From: Pusillibacter faecalis | GTDB taxonomy: Bacteria; Bacillota; Clostridia; Oscillospirales; Oscillospiraceae | Assembly: GCF_018408705.1 (NCBI RefSeq) | Contig: NZ_AP023421.1 | Coordinates: 1-64,000, forward strand | Direction: 5' to 3' | Length of the DNA: 64,000 nucleotides | In this document: positions 53,369-62,709 of the stretch, piece by piece | Position numbering within the stretch: position 1 is the first letter of the stretch | How the letters are laid out: each line of letters opens with the position of its first letter | Translations under genes and position numbers: made by a program | Notes under the pieces: model-generated | Databases searched by the model: none | Told to the model about the DNA's origin: nothing | What the model saw: only the letters and a program-made list of their open reading frames with translations

Positions 53369-54988
53369 ATGAAACAAAAAATTACGAAAGAACTCCTTCC
53401 CAGCAAACTTGGCGAAAAAACTTGGACAACATGGAACTATTTTGCATTGTGGATCGGCATGAACGTAGCCGTTGCCACCTATTACGTATGTGAGAGTTAT
53501 ATGCAGCTAGGCCTTTCTGTGTGGCAGGTCGTCTTCTGCATTGCATTTGGATGTCTGGTACTGGTATTCCCGATGGCTGCCAATGGGCACGCCGGCACAA
53601 AGTATGGCGTGCCATCCCCGGTTTATTGGCGCTCTGCGTGCGGCTATCTGGGGTCCAGCGCCACAGCTATTATCCGTGCGGCTGTGGCAGTTTTCTATTT
53701 TGGTATACACCTGTATATCGGTGCCCAATGTGTGGACGTGGCCATCCGTGTCATATTCCCGGGCTGGTCTGACATTCCCTATGCCTTTGCAATCAGCTTT
53801 GTGGCCTATTGGCTGCTGACTGTGCTGGTGCTGACCCGCGGCGCCGGCATGCTGAAGAAGCTGGAATCCTTTACCGCGCCCTTCCTAATCATCTGGATGG
53901 TGGTTTTGCTGGTCTGGGGCCGTGTAAATGCTGGAAGCTGGGGTACTTTGATCTCCGAGCCCGCGACGATCAGCGGCGGCGAGCTGCGCAACCAGATGCT
54001 GGTCTGCATCACCGCCACCATTGGCTGGTGGGCTACCCTGGTGCTGAATATTACGGACTTCACCCGCTATTCCAAGAGCCAAAAAGCGCATATCATCGGC
54101 ACAGCGGTTGGAAATCCCATTGGCTTTTCCGGCTTAGCCCTAGTGGGTGCGCTGGTGACATCCTGCTCCGTGGTCATTTTCGGTGAGGCCATTTGGGACC
54201 CCATCGTGCTGACTTCCAAAATCAACAACCCGTTGTTTGTCGTCGGCACGTTGCTGTTCCTGGGCGCTGCCGAGATTACCACCAACACTGCGGCCAACGC
54301 CTTTGCACCCTGCATGGATATTTCCACGGTTTCCGGCGGACGGCTGTCCTTCAAGCAGGCTGTGTGGATTTTCGGTGTTGCCGCCCTGCTGACGCAGCCT
54401 TGGAAGCTGATGACCTCTCCGGCACTGTACGTGAACGCATTTCTTGTTTGCTCCGGCGGCTTCCTGGCCCCTCTGGCAGGCGTGAATATCAGCAACTATA
54501 TCTTTATCCGTAAGACTAAGCTGGATTTGAATGCCCTCTATGACCCCAACGGTGAATTTGCATTCAAGCGTCTATCCAAGTATAACAAGCCCTTTACCAT
54601 GATTCTCTATGTAATCGCGGCGGTTCTGGTGGTTCTGGGACTGGTTTGCAACAAGGAGTATTTGGGTATGACGAGCGCGATGGGGTTGTCCATGAGGCTT
54701 TCTTATTTCGCTTTGGCAATCTTCTTCATCGTGTTTGCGACGCTGCTGATGAAGTGGAAGGACGGCGGTTTCAACCCGGTGGCATTCTTCACGATTGCGA
54801 TCTCTGTTCTCTGCACGTTCATTGGTGTGTATGTTCCGGCTCTATCCGTGCTGTATAACGGCGCATGGTTTGTGGCAACAGCAGTTTCCATTCTGCTGTA
54901 CTATTTCCTGATGAAGAAGCTGGACCCCGATTTCGCAAAGGCCAAAGAGAGCCTGGAAATCGATATGGATCGCTTTGAAATCGTGTAA
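53369..54988 (+). CDS. NCS1-family purine/allantoin-type permease
   Basis: 539 residues, 12 helices, of the nucleobase-cation-symport-1 family: WNYFALWIGMNVAVATY at helix 1, YGVPSPVYWRSACGYLGS and DFTRYSKSQKAHIIGTAVG are characteristic. Family members carry allantoin, hydantoins, cytosine or uracil. With an allantoinase-like enzyme in the same cluster, allantoin or a hydantoin is most likely. GGGAG precedes the ATG. Confidence 0.88.
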   Translation: MKQKITKELLPSKLGEKTWTTWNYFALWIGMNVAVATYYVCESYMQLGLSVWQVVFCIAFGCLVLVFPMAANGHAGTKYGVPSPVYWRSACGYLGSSATAIIRAAVAVFYFGIHLYIGAQCVDVAIRVIFPGWSDIPYAFAISFVAYWLLTVLVLTRGAGMLKKLESFTAPFLIIWMVVLLVWGRVNAGSWGTLISEPATISGGELRNQMLVCITATIGWWATLVLNITDFTRYSKSQKAHIIGTAVGNPIGFSGLALVGALVTSCSVVIFGEAIWDPIVLTSKINNPLFVVGTLLFLGAAEITTNTAANAFAPCMDISTVSGGRLSFKQAVWIFGVAALLTQPWKLMTSPALYVNAFLVCSGGFLAPLAGVNISNYIFIRKTKLDLNALYDPNGEFAFKRLSKYNKPFTMILYVIAAVLVVLGLVCNKEYLGMTSAMGLSMRLSYFALAIFFIVFATLLMKWKDGGFNPVAFFTIAISVLCTFIGVYVPALSVLYNGAWFVATAVSILLYYFLMKKLDPDFAKAKESLEIDMDRFEIV

Positions 54989-55002
54989 GGGAGGGAAGGC
55001 AT

Positions 55003-55830
55003 ATGCGTGAAGTTACCCTGGGAATGATCCAGTTGGAGCCAAAGCTGGGCGATGTACCTTACAACCGCACGCATTCAATTGAGCTAATCCGCCATGCGGC
55101 TGCCAAGGGTGCACAGATAATTGTCCTTCCGGAGACCAGCCTGACCGGCTGGGATGCAATGGAGTACAGCCGTGAAGCCTGGTATGAGATGGCAGAGGAT
55201 CTGGACGGAGAGTCTGTCACTCAATTCCGGATACTGGCCAAGGAACTTGGCGTCTATCTTGTTGTTGGCATGGCGCTGCGCACAAATCAGCCTCCAGTCA
55301 TGGAAAATGCCATGGTGTTCATTGACGATGAGGGGAACCTTGGCGAGGTCTACGATAAAAACTATCTGTTTGGCCCGGAGAAGGAGTACTTTACCGCGCA
55401 TGACAGATTCCCGGTGTATGACACTAGGTACGGCAAGGTGGGCCTTCTTTGCTGCTATGATGCGAATTTCCCGGAAACCTCCCGTCTTTTGACACTGAAG
55501 GGAGCGGAGCTGATTCTGCACTGTGCCAGCTGGAGGCGCGAGGATGAGGACGTATGGCATCTGATGCTGCCAGTCCGCGCTGCAGACAACGTTGTGTTTT
55601 TTGCCTCTGCCAACACTTTTGGCCAGGCGAAGCACCGTTATACGTTTGGCCGGAGCAAAGTCATCAATCCCCGCGGCATTGTGGTTGCAGAGGCAGGCAT
55701 GGCGGCGGAAGAAGTATTGGTGTCCACCATCGACCTGGATCAGGTCTCTGCTTGGCGCAAGGAAATGCTGTATCTCGATGATCTGAACCCGGCCTTGTTT
55801 AAGCAATTGGATGAAGAAATGAAGGCATAA
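55003..55830 (+). CDS. Nitrilase-superfamily carbon-nitrogen hydrolase
   Basis: 275 residues with catalytic triad Glu44 (LPETSLTG), Lys119 (YDKNYLFG) and Cys151 (LLCCYDANFPE). Superfamily members include N-carbamoyl amino acid hydrolases, beta-ureidopropionase and omega-amidases. In this cluster it may hydrolyse a carbamoyl or amide intermediate such as oxamate or an N-carbamoyl amino acid. It starts 15 bases after the permease. Confidence 0.88.
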   Translation: MREVTLGMIQLEPKLGDVPYNRTHSIELIRHAAAKGAQIIVLPETSLTGWDAMEYSREAWYEMAEDLDGESVTQFRILAKELGVYLVVGMALRTNQPPVMENAMVFIDDEGNLGEVYDKNYLFGPEKEYFTAHDRFPVYDTRYGKVGLLCCYDANFPETSRLLTLKGAELILHCASWRREDEDVWHLMLPVRAADNVVFFASANTFGQAKHRYTFGRSKVINPRGIVVAEAGMAAEEVLVSTIDLDQVSAWRKEMLYLDDLNPALFKQLDEEMKA

Positions 55831-55885
55831 ACGGCGCTCCCCCGTGCCGCCAGGCCTGCCAGCGGCACGGGGGAGACGGAGGGAA

Positions 55886-56923
55886 ATGATGACTGTTTTC
55901 CTGACGCTGCTAACTGCGGCAATTGGGGGAATTCTGTTCCTCCTTCTAAAAATTCCGGGCAGTTTGATGGTTGGCGCCATGTTGATAACCATTCTGTTTA
56001 ATTTGCTGACCGGTCGGGGGATGCTTCCGGGAGGAGCGTCCGTGTTTGTCCAGTTTTTGTTGGGCGCTTACATCGGGACAATGCTCCACCGGGAGGACAT
56101 CAAAAAGCTGAAAAAGCTATGGGCCCCGGCGTTGCTCCTGCTGCTGGGCATGACGGCCTATGCCATTTTCATGGGAGTGTTTTTTTCCAAAACTGCGGAC
56201 TGTGACATTTTGACGGCAATGTACGCAACTGCTCCTGGTGGAATGGTGGAAGTGTGCCTGTTTGCGGGGGACACCGGGGGAGATACCTCATTGATTGCGG
56301 CATTTCATACCCTGCGCACCGCAATCCTTTATTTGGCGGTTCCTGTGATGGCAACCGTCATTTTGAAAAAACGCGAAAAGAACACAGGAGAAGCCATCTA
56401 CGTGCATCATGAGGGCCAAAAGACAAGCAGAAAAACGCTGTTTTTACAGATGCTGTTTACACTGGCAGTCGGCGCAATTGGCGCCATAATTGGGAAAATT
56501 TCCAGTGTTCCCGCGGGAACATTGCTCTTTACGATAGTGATCACAGGAGCGGTTACAATTTTTACGGGAAAGACGTATATGCCGCGGTGGCTAAAGCGCA
56601 CCGCCCAGATCCTAAGCGGTGCCGTGATCGGAATGCGTTGCAATATCAAGGATTTTCTTTATATCAAAAATGTACTGCCAAGCGTGCTGCTGATTATTTT
56701 TGGATATCTGCTGCTCACCGTTGTCCTGGGGAGTTTGCTGAGCCGCAAAGGGTATGTGGATTTGCCCACGGGCATATTTTCCTGCTGCGCGGGAGGCGTC
56801 AGCGATGTGACACTTGTGGCAAGTGACTATGACGTAGATATTGCGAAGGTGGTCTTGCTGCATTTGGTTCGCTATCTGAGTATCTTTGTTACCTACCCCA
56901 TTTTAGGAGCAATTTTTTCCTGA
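55886..56923 (+). CDS. AbrB-type (AbrB duplication) membrane protein
   Basis: 345 residues from ATG 55886 behind GGAGGG; about ten hydrophobic segments arranged as two repeats (IPGSLMVGAMLITILFNLL, then GIFSCCAGGVSDVTLVA). This is the PF05145 membrane family, sometimes wrongly labelled a transcriptional regulator. The APGGMVEVCL and CCAGGVSDV repeats suggest a transporter. Substrate unknown, perhaps an end product of the pathway. Confidence 0.8.
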   Translation: MMTVFLTLLTAAIGGILFLLLKIPGSLMVGAMLITILFNLLTGRGMLPGGASVFVQFLLGAYIGTMLHREDIKKLKKLWAPALLLLLGMTAYAIFMGVFFSKTADCDILTAMYATAPGGMVEVCLFAGDTGGDTSLIAAFHTLRTAILYLAVPVMATVILKKREKNTGEAIYVHHEGQKTSRKTLFLQMLFTLAVGAIGAIIGKISSVPAGTLLFTIVITGAVTIFTGKTYMPRWLKRTAQILSGAVIGMRCNIKDFLYIKNVLPSVLLIIFGYLLLTVVLGSLLSRKGYVDLPTGIFSCCAGGVSDVTLVASDYDVDIAKVVLLHLVRYLSIFVTYPILGAIFS

Positions 56924-56951
56924 TAACAAAACTTGAAGGAGTAATTTTGAA

Positions 56952-57899
56952 ATGAATGCGGGAAAGACCAGAATTGTAGTCGCACTGGGTGGCAATGCAC
57001 TTCAATCTTCCAAAGATGGAGCGACAGCCGAGGCCCAATTGGCAGTTGTGCAGAAGACCTGCGGATATCTTGTGGATCTGATTCGCAAAGGGTATGAAAT
57101 TGTGATCGTCCACGGAAACGGCCCCCAGGTGGGGCGGATTCTGCTAGCCAGTGAAACGGCAAAGGATGTTGTTCCGGCAATGCCCTTTGATGTGTGCGGA
57201 GCAATGAGTCAGGGATATATCGGCTATCATATTCAGCAGGCACTGAAACAGAAGCTGAAGGAGAACAATATGGATCTGCCGGTGGCCACCATTGTGACGC
57301 AGGTGGCCGTGGACAAGGGCGATACGGCATTCCAAAATCCCAGTAAGCCAATTGGCCCGTTTTATTCCGAGGAAGAGGCCAAGAAGCTGGCAGAGGAAAA
57401 GGGATACACCGTAAAAGAAGACGCCGGGCGGGGCTGGCGCAGAGTGGTTCCCAGTCCAAAGCCAGTGGATATTCTGGAGAAGGACACCATTGACTCTCTG
57501 CTCGGACGCTCCATCGTGATTACCTGTGGCGGCGGCGGAATTCCGGTTGTGAAAAAGGCGGATGGTACTTATGAGGGTGTGGCAGCCGTGATTGACAAAG
57601 ACTTTGCCGCCGAGGCGCTGGCGGAGCATGTAAATGCAGATGTGCTGCTGATTTTGACGGAAGTGGAGCATGTGGCGATTAACTTTGGAAAGCCCAACCA
57701 GGAAAACTTGGAAAAGCTGACTGCCGCCGAGGCGAGAAAGTATATGGCGGAAGGGCAGTTTGCGCCAGGCTCCATGCTACCCAAAGTGGAGGCGGCTGTG
57801 AAGTTCGTGGAGGCAAAACCGGGCAAGCGGGCAATCATCAGTTCACTGTATCACGCTGTGGATGCAATTGAGGGAAATACGGGTACGGAAATCTGCTGA
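56952..57899 (+). CDS. arcC: Carbamate kinase
   Basis: The 315-residue amino acid kinase begins RIVVALGGNALQ, with HGNGPQVG and GWRRVVPSPKP (carbamate/phosphate site), ITCGGGGIPV and AIDKDFAAEALAEHV-type residues, all typical. It converts carbamoyl phosphate and ADP to ATP, CO2 and ammonia. No arginine deiminase is nearby, so its carbamoyl phosphate most likely comes from the carbamoyltransferase at 49,066. It gives the cluster its energy yield. Confidence 0.95.
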   Translation: MNAGKTRIVVALGGNALQSSKDGATAEAQLAVVQKTCGYLVDLIRKGYEIVIVHGNGPQVGRILLASETAKDVVPAMPFDVCGAMSQGYIGYHIQQALKQKLKENNMDLPVATIVTQVAVDKGDTAFQNPSKPIGPFYSEEEAKKLAEEKGYTVKEDAGRGWRRVVPSPKPVDILEKDTIDSLLGRSIVITCGGGGIPVVKKADGTYEGVAAVIDKDFAAEALAEHVNADVLLILTEVEHVAINFGKPNQENLEKLTAAEARKYMAEGQFAPGSMLPKVEAAVKFVEAKPGKRAIISSLYHAVDAIEGNTGTEIC

Positions 57900-57957
57900 A
57901 AGCTGGATAGCGCTTGTCATGAGGCGTAACAAATAAACTTGAAAAGAGGATGTTAGC

Positions 57958-59022
57958 ATGAGCGAAAAGGTAATTGTGAAAAGAGAAGTGCTGCTTGATC
58001 AGTGTACCAAGATTTTTGTTGCCGCTGGCATGCGGCAGGACGAGGCCGCGGTTGTGGCGGATAACTTGGTAGCCGCCGACCAGACGGGAATGGACTCCCA
58101 TGGCGTCATGAGAGTGCCGGCGTATACCAAGCGTTTGCGCGACGGTGGCACGCTGCCTCACAGTGAAATTGAAGTTGTCCGGGAAACTCCCACTACAGCC
58201 GTCATTGACGGACATAACGGCATGGGCCAGGTGGTGTCCAAATTTGCAATGGAAAAGTGCATTAAAAAGGCCAAAAAGTGCGGAGTGGCCTTTGTGGCGG
58301 TGCGGGGCAGCAACCACTTTGGAATGGCCAGCTATTTTACCCGCATGGCGCTGGAACACAACATGATCGGCATGTGTTCCACATCTCCCGCCGCACATCT
58401 GCTGGCGCCCACCGGCGGCGTAGAGCCTATTTTGGATAACAACCCGTTTTCCTTTGCCATTCCGGCAGGCAAGGAGTATCCGGTGGTCTTGGATATGGCC
58501 ACATCCGTCGTCTCCAGAGGCAAGCTGGCTTCGGCGGCGAAACGCGGCGACAAAATTCCAACAACTTGGGCCATGACCATTGACGGTGAGCCCACAGACG
58601 ACCCGAAGTTAGGGTTTGACGGAATCCTTCTTCCTGTTGGTGGGTACAAGGGATATGGCTTGACAGTAATTTCCGGCGTGATGGCGGCAATGCTGAGCAA
58701 CGCCGCACTGATGTCCCGGGACATCTGCGATTTCTATGTGGATACGGACAAGGAACAGAATATCGGCCACCTGTTTGGCTGCATTGATATTCAGGTGTTT
58801 TGTGATGTGGATGATTTCAAGCACAGAATGGATGAGATGATTGATGAGATCCACAACTGCCGCAAGGCTCCCGGCGTTGACAGGATTCTTCTGCCCGGCG
58901 AGCGCTCCGGAAGAACCGCGGACAAGAACGCAGTGGAGGGCATCCCGCTGAATGAGACCGTGTTCAAGGACCTGAACGATGTGGCGGTCAGCTATGGCCT
59001 TCAGCCAATTCAGCAGGGCTGA
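57958..59022 (+). CDS. AllD-like (LDH2/ureidoglycolate dehydrogenase) oxidoreductase
   Basis: 354 residues of the LDH2/MDG2 family with catalytic His48 in GMDSHGVMR and GSNHFGMA with His120; GQVVSKFAM and GGYKGYGLTV are the family blocks. Members oxidise ureidoglycolate, malate, sulfolactate or similar 2-hydroxy acids with NAD(P). Beside an allantoinase-like gene, ureidoglycolate to oxalurate is the favoured activity. Preceded by AAAAGAGGA. Confidence 0.85.
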   Translation: MSEKVIVKREVLLDQCTKIFVAAGMRQDEAAVVADNLVAADQTGMDSHGVMRVPAYTKRLRDGGTLPHSEIEVVRETPTTAVIDGHNGMGQVVSKFAMEKCIKKAKKCGVAFVAVRGSNHFGMASYFTRMALEHNMIGMCSTSPAAHLLAPTGGVEPILDNNPFSFAIPAGKEYPVVLDMATSVVSRGKLASAAKRGDKIPTTWAMTIDGEPTDDPKLGFDGILLPVGGYKGYGLTVISGVMAAMLSNAALMSRDICDFYVDTDKEQNIGHLFGCIDIQVFCDVDDFKHRMDEMIDEIHNCRKAPGVDRILLPGERSGRTADKNAVEGIPLNETVFKDLNDVAVSYGLQPIQQG

Positions 59023-59138
59023 AAGCAAATCTGCCTGCGCAAGCTGCCGGGGATAAACAGGTTGCCTGATAAACGAATAAAAGGCTCTGAAACCAAATGG
59101 TTTTCAGCTGATAATGACCAGTGATAATCAGTGCCCGG

Positions 59139-59186
59139 GGCCTTCTCCTAAGCGAAAGGCCGGCAGTTCGAATCTGCCGGGGGGAC
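59139..59186 (+). pseudogene. 3'-half tRNA-like remnant
   Basis: CTCCTAAGCG followed by a perfect T arm (GGCAGTTCGAATCTGCC) and a G-rich acceptor-like strand resembles the 3' half of an Arg(CCU) tRNA, but there is no D arm or matching 5' acceptor upstream. GGCCTT (59139-59144) pairs with AAGGCC (59156-59161). It shares CTCCTAAGCG and GTTCGAATC with the intact tRNA-Arg at 43,198. Confidence 0.5.
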
Positions 59187-59224
59187 AGCTCGCCGCAAGC
59201 AATCGCTTGCGACGAGCTTTTTTA
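59187..59224 (+). terminator. Terminator after the tRNA-like remnant
   Basis: AGCTCGCCGCAAGC (59187-59200) pairs with 59205-59218 with one C/A mismatch, followed by six T. Bases 59225-59548 show no gene. Confidence 0.85.
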
Positions 59225-59548
59225 TTCCATCGCAAAACTTATCGTGCTTACGCTGCTGCTCTCCGCTTCCATCCAGCTCTGATTTGGTTAAGGAGGGCAG
59301 AAACCGTTCTTTGCGGCTGCAGCATGTTCAAAACAGGCCCCTTGGAAAGCTGCTTTTGCAAGTCAATCATTTTGCGGACTTTTTATGGAGTGTGAGAGGA
59401 CAGGTGCCTTTGCTTTCTGGAGACACATTTCAACTAAATTGTAGTATTTTACAAAGTGGTACCATCTCTAATTCCAATATGAAGGAAAACGGGTTATCTC
59501 CATTGCCAGGTTTTGTCACGGCCCAGAAAAGCCTTGCATAAAGCAGCG

Positions 59549-60853
59549 TCAGCGAATGTCATATTTCCGAAGCAACCGCGAGGCCTTAGTCTGGGAAATG
59601 CCCAGCGCGGCGGCCACCTTATAGGAGCTGCCGTATTTTTGATAGGCTCGACGCAGGAGCTTGCGCTCAAAGGCCTCCATGGATTGGTCAAAGCTCTGCT
59701 CCTCACCCTGACGTTCCGACTCCTCGGATGCCGTACTCTGGAGAGGCGGAATATTCTCTGGCTGGATACAGCCATCCAGAGATGTTACCATAATCCGCTC
59801 AATCACATATTGCAGCTCCCGAATGTTGCCGTTCCAGCTGTGGCGCTTTAAGGTCTCTCTTGCCCTGATGGAGATGGTTTTTGCAATCTGGTATTTTTGA
59901 TTGTAATACGTCAGAAAATGATCAATCAGCGGGTCCAGGGCATCTGTCCGTTCCCGCAGGGGCGGCATGTGAAATTCAATAACCCGCAGACGATAATAGA
60001 GGTCTTCTCGGAAAACGCCGTCCTCCACCTGCTTGCTAAGATCCAGATTCGTGGCGGAAATAATACGGACATCTGCAGTTTTCAGTTTGACACCGCCCAC
60101 GGGCAGATAGGACTTTTCCTGGACCAGCTGCAGGAATTTACTTTGCAGATTCAGCGGCAGTGTACCGATCTCATCCAGAAATAAAGTGCCCCCGTTGGCT
60201 GTTTCCACCAGACCGACCTTACCCTTTTGTCCGGCACCGGTAAACGCACCGGAGACGTAGCCAAATAGTTCTGATTCAATCAGGTTCTCTGGTATGGAGG
60301 CACAGTTGATCGTGACAAAAGGCGCGCTGGCCCGCCGGCTGTTGGAATGGATGTATCTTGCCAGCATGGTCTTGCCGGTGCCGGATTCTCCGGTGATTAA
60401 GACCGTGGAATCAAAGTTTGAAATGCGGCGGATAGTCTCAAGAATGCTTCTCATCCTTTTGTCAGAGAGGATCATGCCCTCAGGCGACTCCTTGTTGTCT
60501 TCCGGTTGGAGGGGAAGCGTGGGAGATGCGAGGGGGGCAATCAGCTCCAAAAAGAGCCGCTCACCACGCCACTCCAGCCGGTGGTAAATTCTCTGCTGGC
60601 CGGCATAGACGTCGCTTTGTGAAGTGGAATCACTTTGTAGATGCTGCGCCGCCTCTGGGAAACGGGAGATTTTATAATAATAGCGGCGGCCGACTTTGAG
60701 GAAGTGCCGGCCCTCCAAAGGTCCATCCTCTGCACCGAAATGCTCCCGAAAGGCGCGGTTGCAAAACAGCAGCCGCTGATCTTGTGTATAAAGTGCCACT
60801 GCGGAGGGGATCAGGTCCAAGATGGATTTGCAATAATCCAGTTCTGTTTCCAT
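59549..60853 (-). CDS. Sigma-54-dependent activator with N-terminal PAS-like domain
   Basis: 434 residues: PAS-like sensor (about 6-110), AAA+ domain with Walker A GESGTGKT at 155-162, GAFTGA loop at 202-207 that contacts sigma-54, Walker [11 protein letters not shown], then a Fis-type helix-turn-helix ([20 protein letters not shown]). It lies between the ureide cluster and a gene with a clear sigma-54 promoter at 62,655. It is divergent from the peptidase gene and is the obvious activator of the YfcC-type gene. Confidence 0.93.
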   Translation of the reverse strand: METELDYCKSILDLIPSAVALYTQDQRLLFCNRAFREHFGAEDGPLEGRHFLKVGRRYYYKISRFPEAAQHLQSDSTSQSDVYAGQQRIYHRLEWRGERLFLELIAPLASPTLPLQPEDNKESPEGMILSDKRMRSILETIRRISNFDSTVLITGESGTGKTMLARYIHSNSRRASAPFVTINCASIPENLIESELFGYVSGAFTGAGQKGKVGLVETANGGTLFLDEIGTLPLNLQSKFLQLVQEKSYLPVGGVKLKTADVRIISATNLDLSKQVEDGVFREDLYYRLRVIEFHMPPLRERTDALDPLIDHFLTYYNQKYQIAKTISIRARETLKRHSWNGNIRELQYVIERIMVTSLDGCIQPENIPPLQSTASEESERQGEEQSFDQSMEAFERKLLRRAYQKYGSSYKVAAALGISQTKASRLLRKYDIR

Positions 60854-61031
60854 AGGTGTGACCTCTTTCCGTATATGAATGCTTAGTTTTTTGTCGATCA
60901 GAAAAGCTCAGAGGAGGCAATCAATTTGACACTGTACAACCAAAGCGTTTTGTTGTATGATAAGCAGAAGAAAATTTCATGAGGTAATGCGCTGATGGAT
61001 TGCTTTCGTGATGAAATAAGGATGTTATGCT

Positions 61032-62420
61032 ATGACGCTCAAAGCAGAAGTTTCCAAATACCAGGAGGACTTGGTCCGCTCCGTTCAGGAGTTAGTTCAA
61101 ATTAAATCGGTTCATGAGCAGCCGCTTCCGGGAAAGCCATTTGGGGACGGCGTAGACAAGGCGCTGGGCTATGTGCTCTCTCTGGCGGAGTCTATGGGGT
61201 TCTCCACCAAAAATCTGGATGGCTACTGCGGCTATGCGGAGTACGGCGAGGGAGAGCTTTATATCGGCGTGCTCTCCCACGTGGACATCTGCCCGGAAGG
61301 GGAGATGTGGGGAGTGCCTCCCTATGGGGGAATGATTTTAAATAACCGGATTTATGGCCGGGGCTCCCTGGACAACAAGGGACCGCTTTTGGCTGCCCTT
61401 TACGCGCTGAAGGCCGTCAAAGACTCTGGAAAAAAGCTCAACAAAAAAATTCGTCTGATTGTGGGGACGGATGAGCAGCGGTATTACCGGGACATGGAGC
61501 ACTATCTCTCCCAGGAGAAGCCGCCGATTGCAGGATTCACTCTGGACGGGCAGTTTCCCGTGGTGTTTGCGGAAAAGGGGCTTGCCATGGTGGAATTCTC
61601 CTCGGAAATTCCCCAGGAGAGGGAGGAGTATATCCAATATATCCGGGGCGGGACAATGGAAAACACGGTACCTGGACACTGTGAAGCGCTGCTGATCACA
61701 CCGCGCAAGAGTGAGATTGTTCGGGAACTCTCGGAATTCTCCAAGGAGCACCGCCACAATATGCACGCCAAGATTCTGGAAAATGGCGTGCTGTTGGAGG
61801 CGTTCGGCATGGAGACTCACAGTATTTCCCTGGAGCAGGGCGTCAACGCGGTCAGCGCGATGCTGGACTTTTTGGATTCTTTGGCCTTTGGCTCCCGGGA
61901 GATGTGCCGAACCATCCATTTTCTTCGGACCAGGATCGGCTTTGAAATTTATGGGGACTCCCTTGGGATTGCTTATGCGGATGAATTCTCTGGGAAGCTG
62001 ACGGTTAATCTCGGAATTCTCACCTTTGATGGAAAGAAGATGCATGTTCGGCTGGACCTGCGCTATCCGGTCACATGCCGATATGACCAGGTCTATGGCA
62101 AGCTGCAAGATAGCTTTTTGGAAAACGGCTTTTCTCCGGTGGAAAATTCGTACTGGGACCCTACATATTTTCCCAGAGAACATTTTTTGATTAAGGCACT
62201 GCTGAAAGCATACCAAAAGGTCACAAAAGATAAGAGCGAGCCCACATACAGCGGCAGTGGCAGCTATTCCAAATCGATCCCCAATATCGCGGCCTTTGGC
62301 GCGATTTTTCCCGGGGAAAGCCTGGCCTGGCATCAAAAAAATGAATATATTGACATTGACAGCCTGGTTAAGACCTGCAGGATTTATGCAGAGGCGATTT
62401 ATGAACTAGGGTCTTTATAA
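61032..62420 (+). CDS. PepV-like M20 metallopeptidase
   Basis: 462 residues of the M20 dipeptidase family: His83 and Asp85 in LSHVDICPEG, Asp114 in GRGSLDNKGP, catalytic Glu148 in GTDEQRYYRD, and the C-terminal His in WHQKNEYID. At the position next to Glu148 most members have a second Glu that ligates metal; here it is Gln149. Related YgeY is part of E. coli-type ureide clusters. It could act on a dipeptide or N-carbamoyl/amide substrate. Confidence 0.88.
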   Translation: MTLKAEVSKYQEDLVRSVQELVQIKSVHEQPLPGKPFGDGVDKALGYVLSLAESMGFSTKNLDGYCGYAEYGEGELYIGVLSHVDICPEGEMWGVPPYGGMILNNRIYGRGSLDNKGPLLAALYALKAVKDSGKKLNKKIRLIVGTDEQRYYRDMEHYLSQEKPPIAGFTLDGQFPVVFAEKGLAMVEFSSEIPQEREEYIQYIRGGTMENTVPGHCEALLITPRKSEIVRELSEFSKEHRHNMHAKILENGVLLEAFGMETHSISLEQGVNAVSAMLDFLDSLAFGSREMCRTIHFLRTRIGFEIYGDSLGIAYADEFSGKLTVNLGILTFDGKKMHVRLDLRYPVTCRYDQVYGKLQDSFLENGFSPVENSYWDPTYFPREHFLIKALLKAYQKVTKDKSEPTYSGSGSYSKSIPNIAAFGAIFPGESLAWHQKNEYIDIDSLVKTCRIYAEAIYELGSL

Positions 62421-62452
62421 AAGAAGTTCTTACTGATTATACTACATGTTCG

Positions 62453-62508
62453 AGTCAAAAACAACTTGCTGGTGATAGTTTGCCTCAAAATTCGAGTTGT
62501 TTTTGACT
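62453..62508 (+). repeat. 14-bp inverted repeat after the peptidase gene
   Basis: AGTCAAAAACAACT (62453-62466) is the exact reverse complement of 62495-62508. It may be a terminator arm or a binding site for the sigma-54 activator; a looser copy (GTTAAAAATGACTT) lies around 62525-62540. Confidence 0.6.
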
Positions 62509-62596
62509 TGAATTGTTTTTAGATAAGTTAAAAATGACTTATTCAATAGCGGAAAAGTCACTGAAGACGTGTTTGCTTGCCGGGAAAAAAGGGCTT

Positions 62597-62671
62597 GTTT
62601 AAAAATAAACAAGGAATTTTGATGATTTTTAAACAAATGAATCCATGTTCTCGCTTGGCACAAAAATTGCT
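62597..62671 (+). promoter_or_regulatory. Sigma-54 promoter with upstream inverted repeat
   Basis: TTGGCAC (62655-62661), five A, then TTGCT (62667-62671): GG and GC are 10 bases apart as sigma-54 requires. Upstream TTGTTTA/TAAACAA (about 62597-62614) is a candidate activator site, with another TTTAAACAA about 30 bases on. The start codon is at 62710. Confidence 0.88.
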
Positions 62672-62709
62672 TATTTAGTTTGTTGTATTTTTGTCAAGGA
62701 GGAGAAAAA

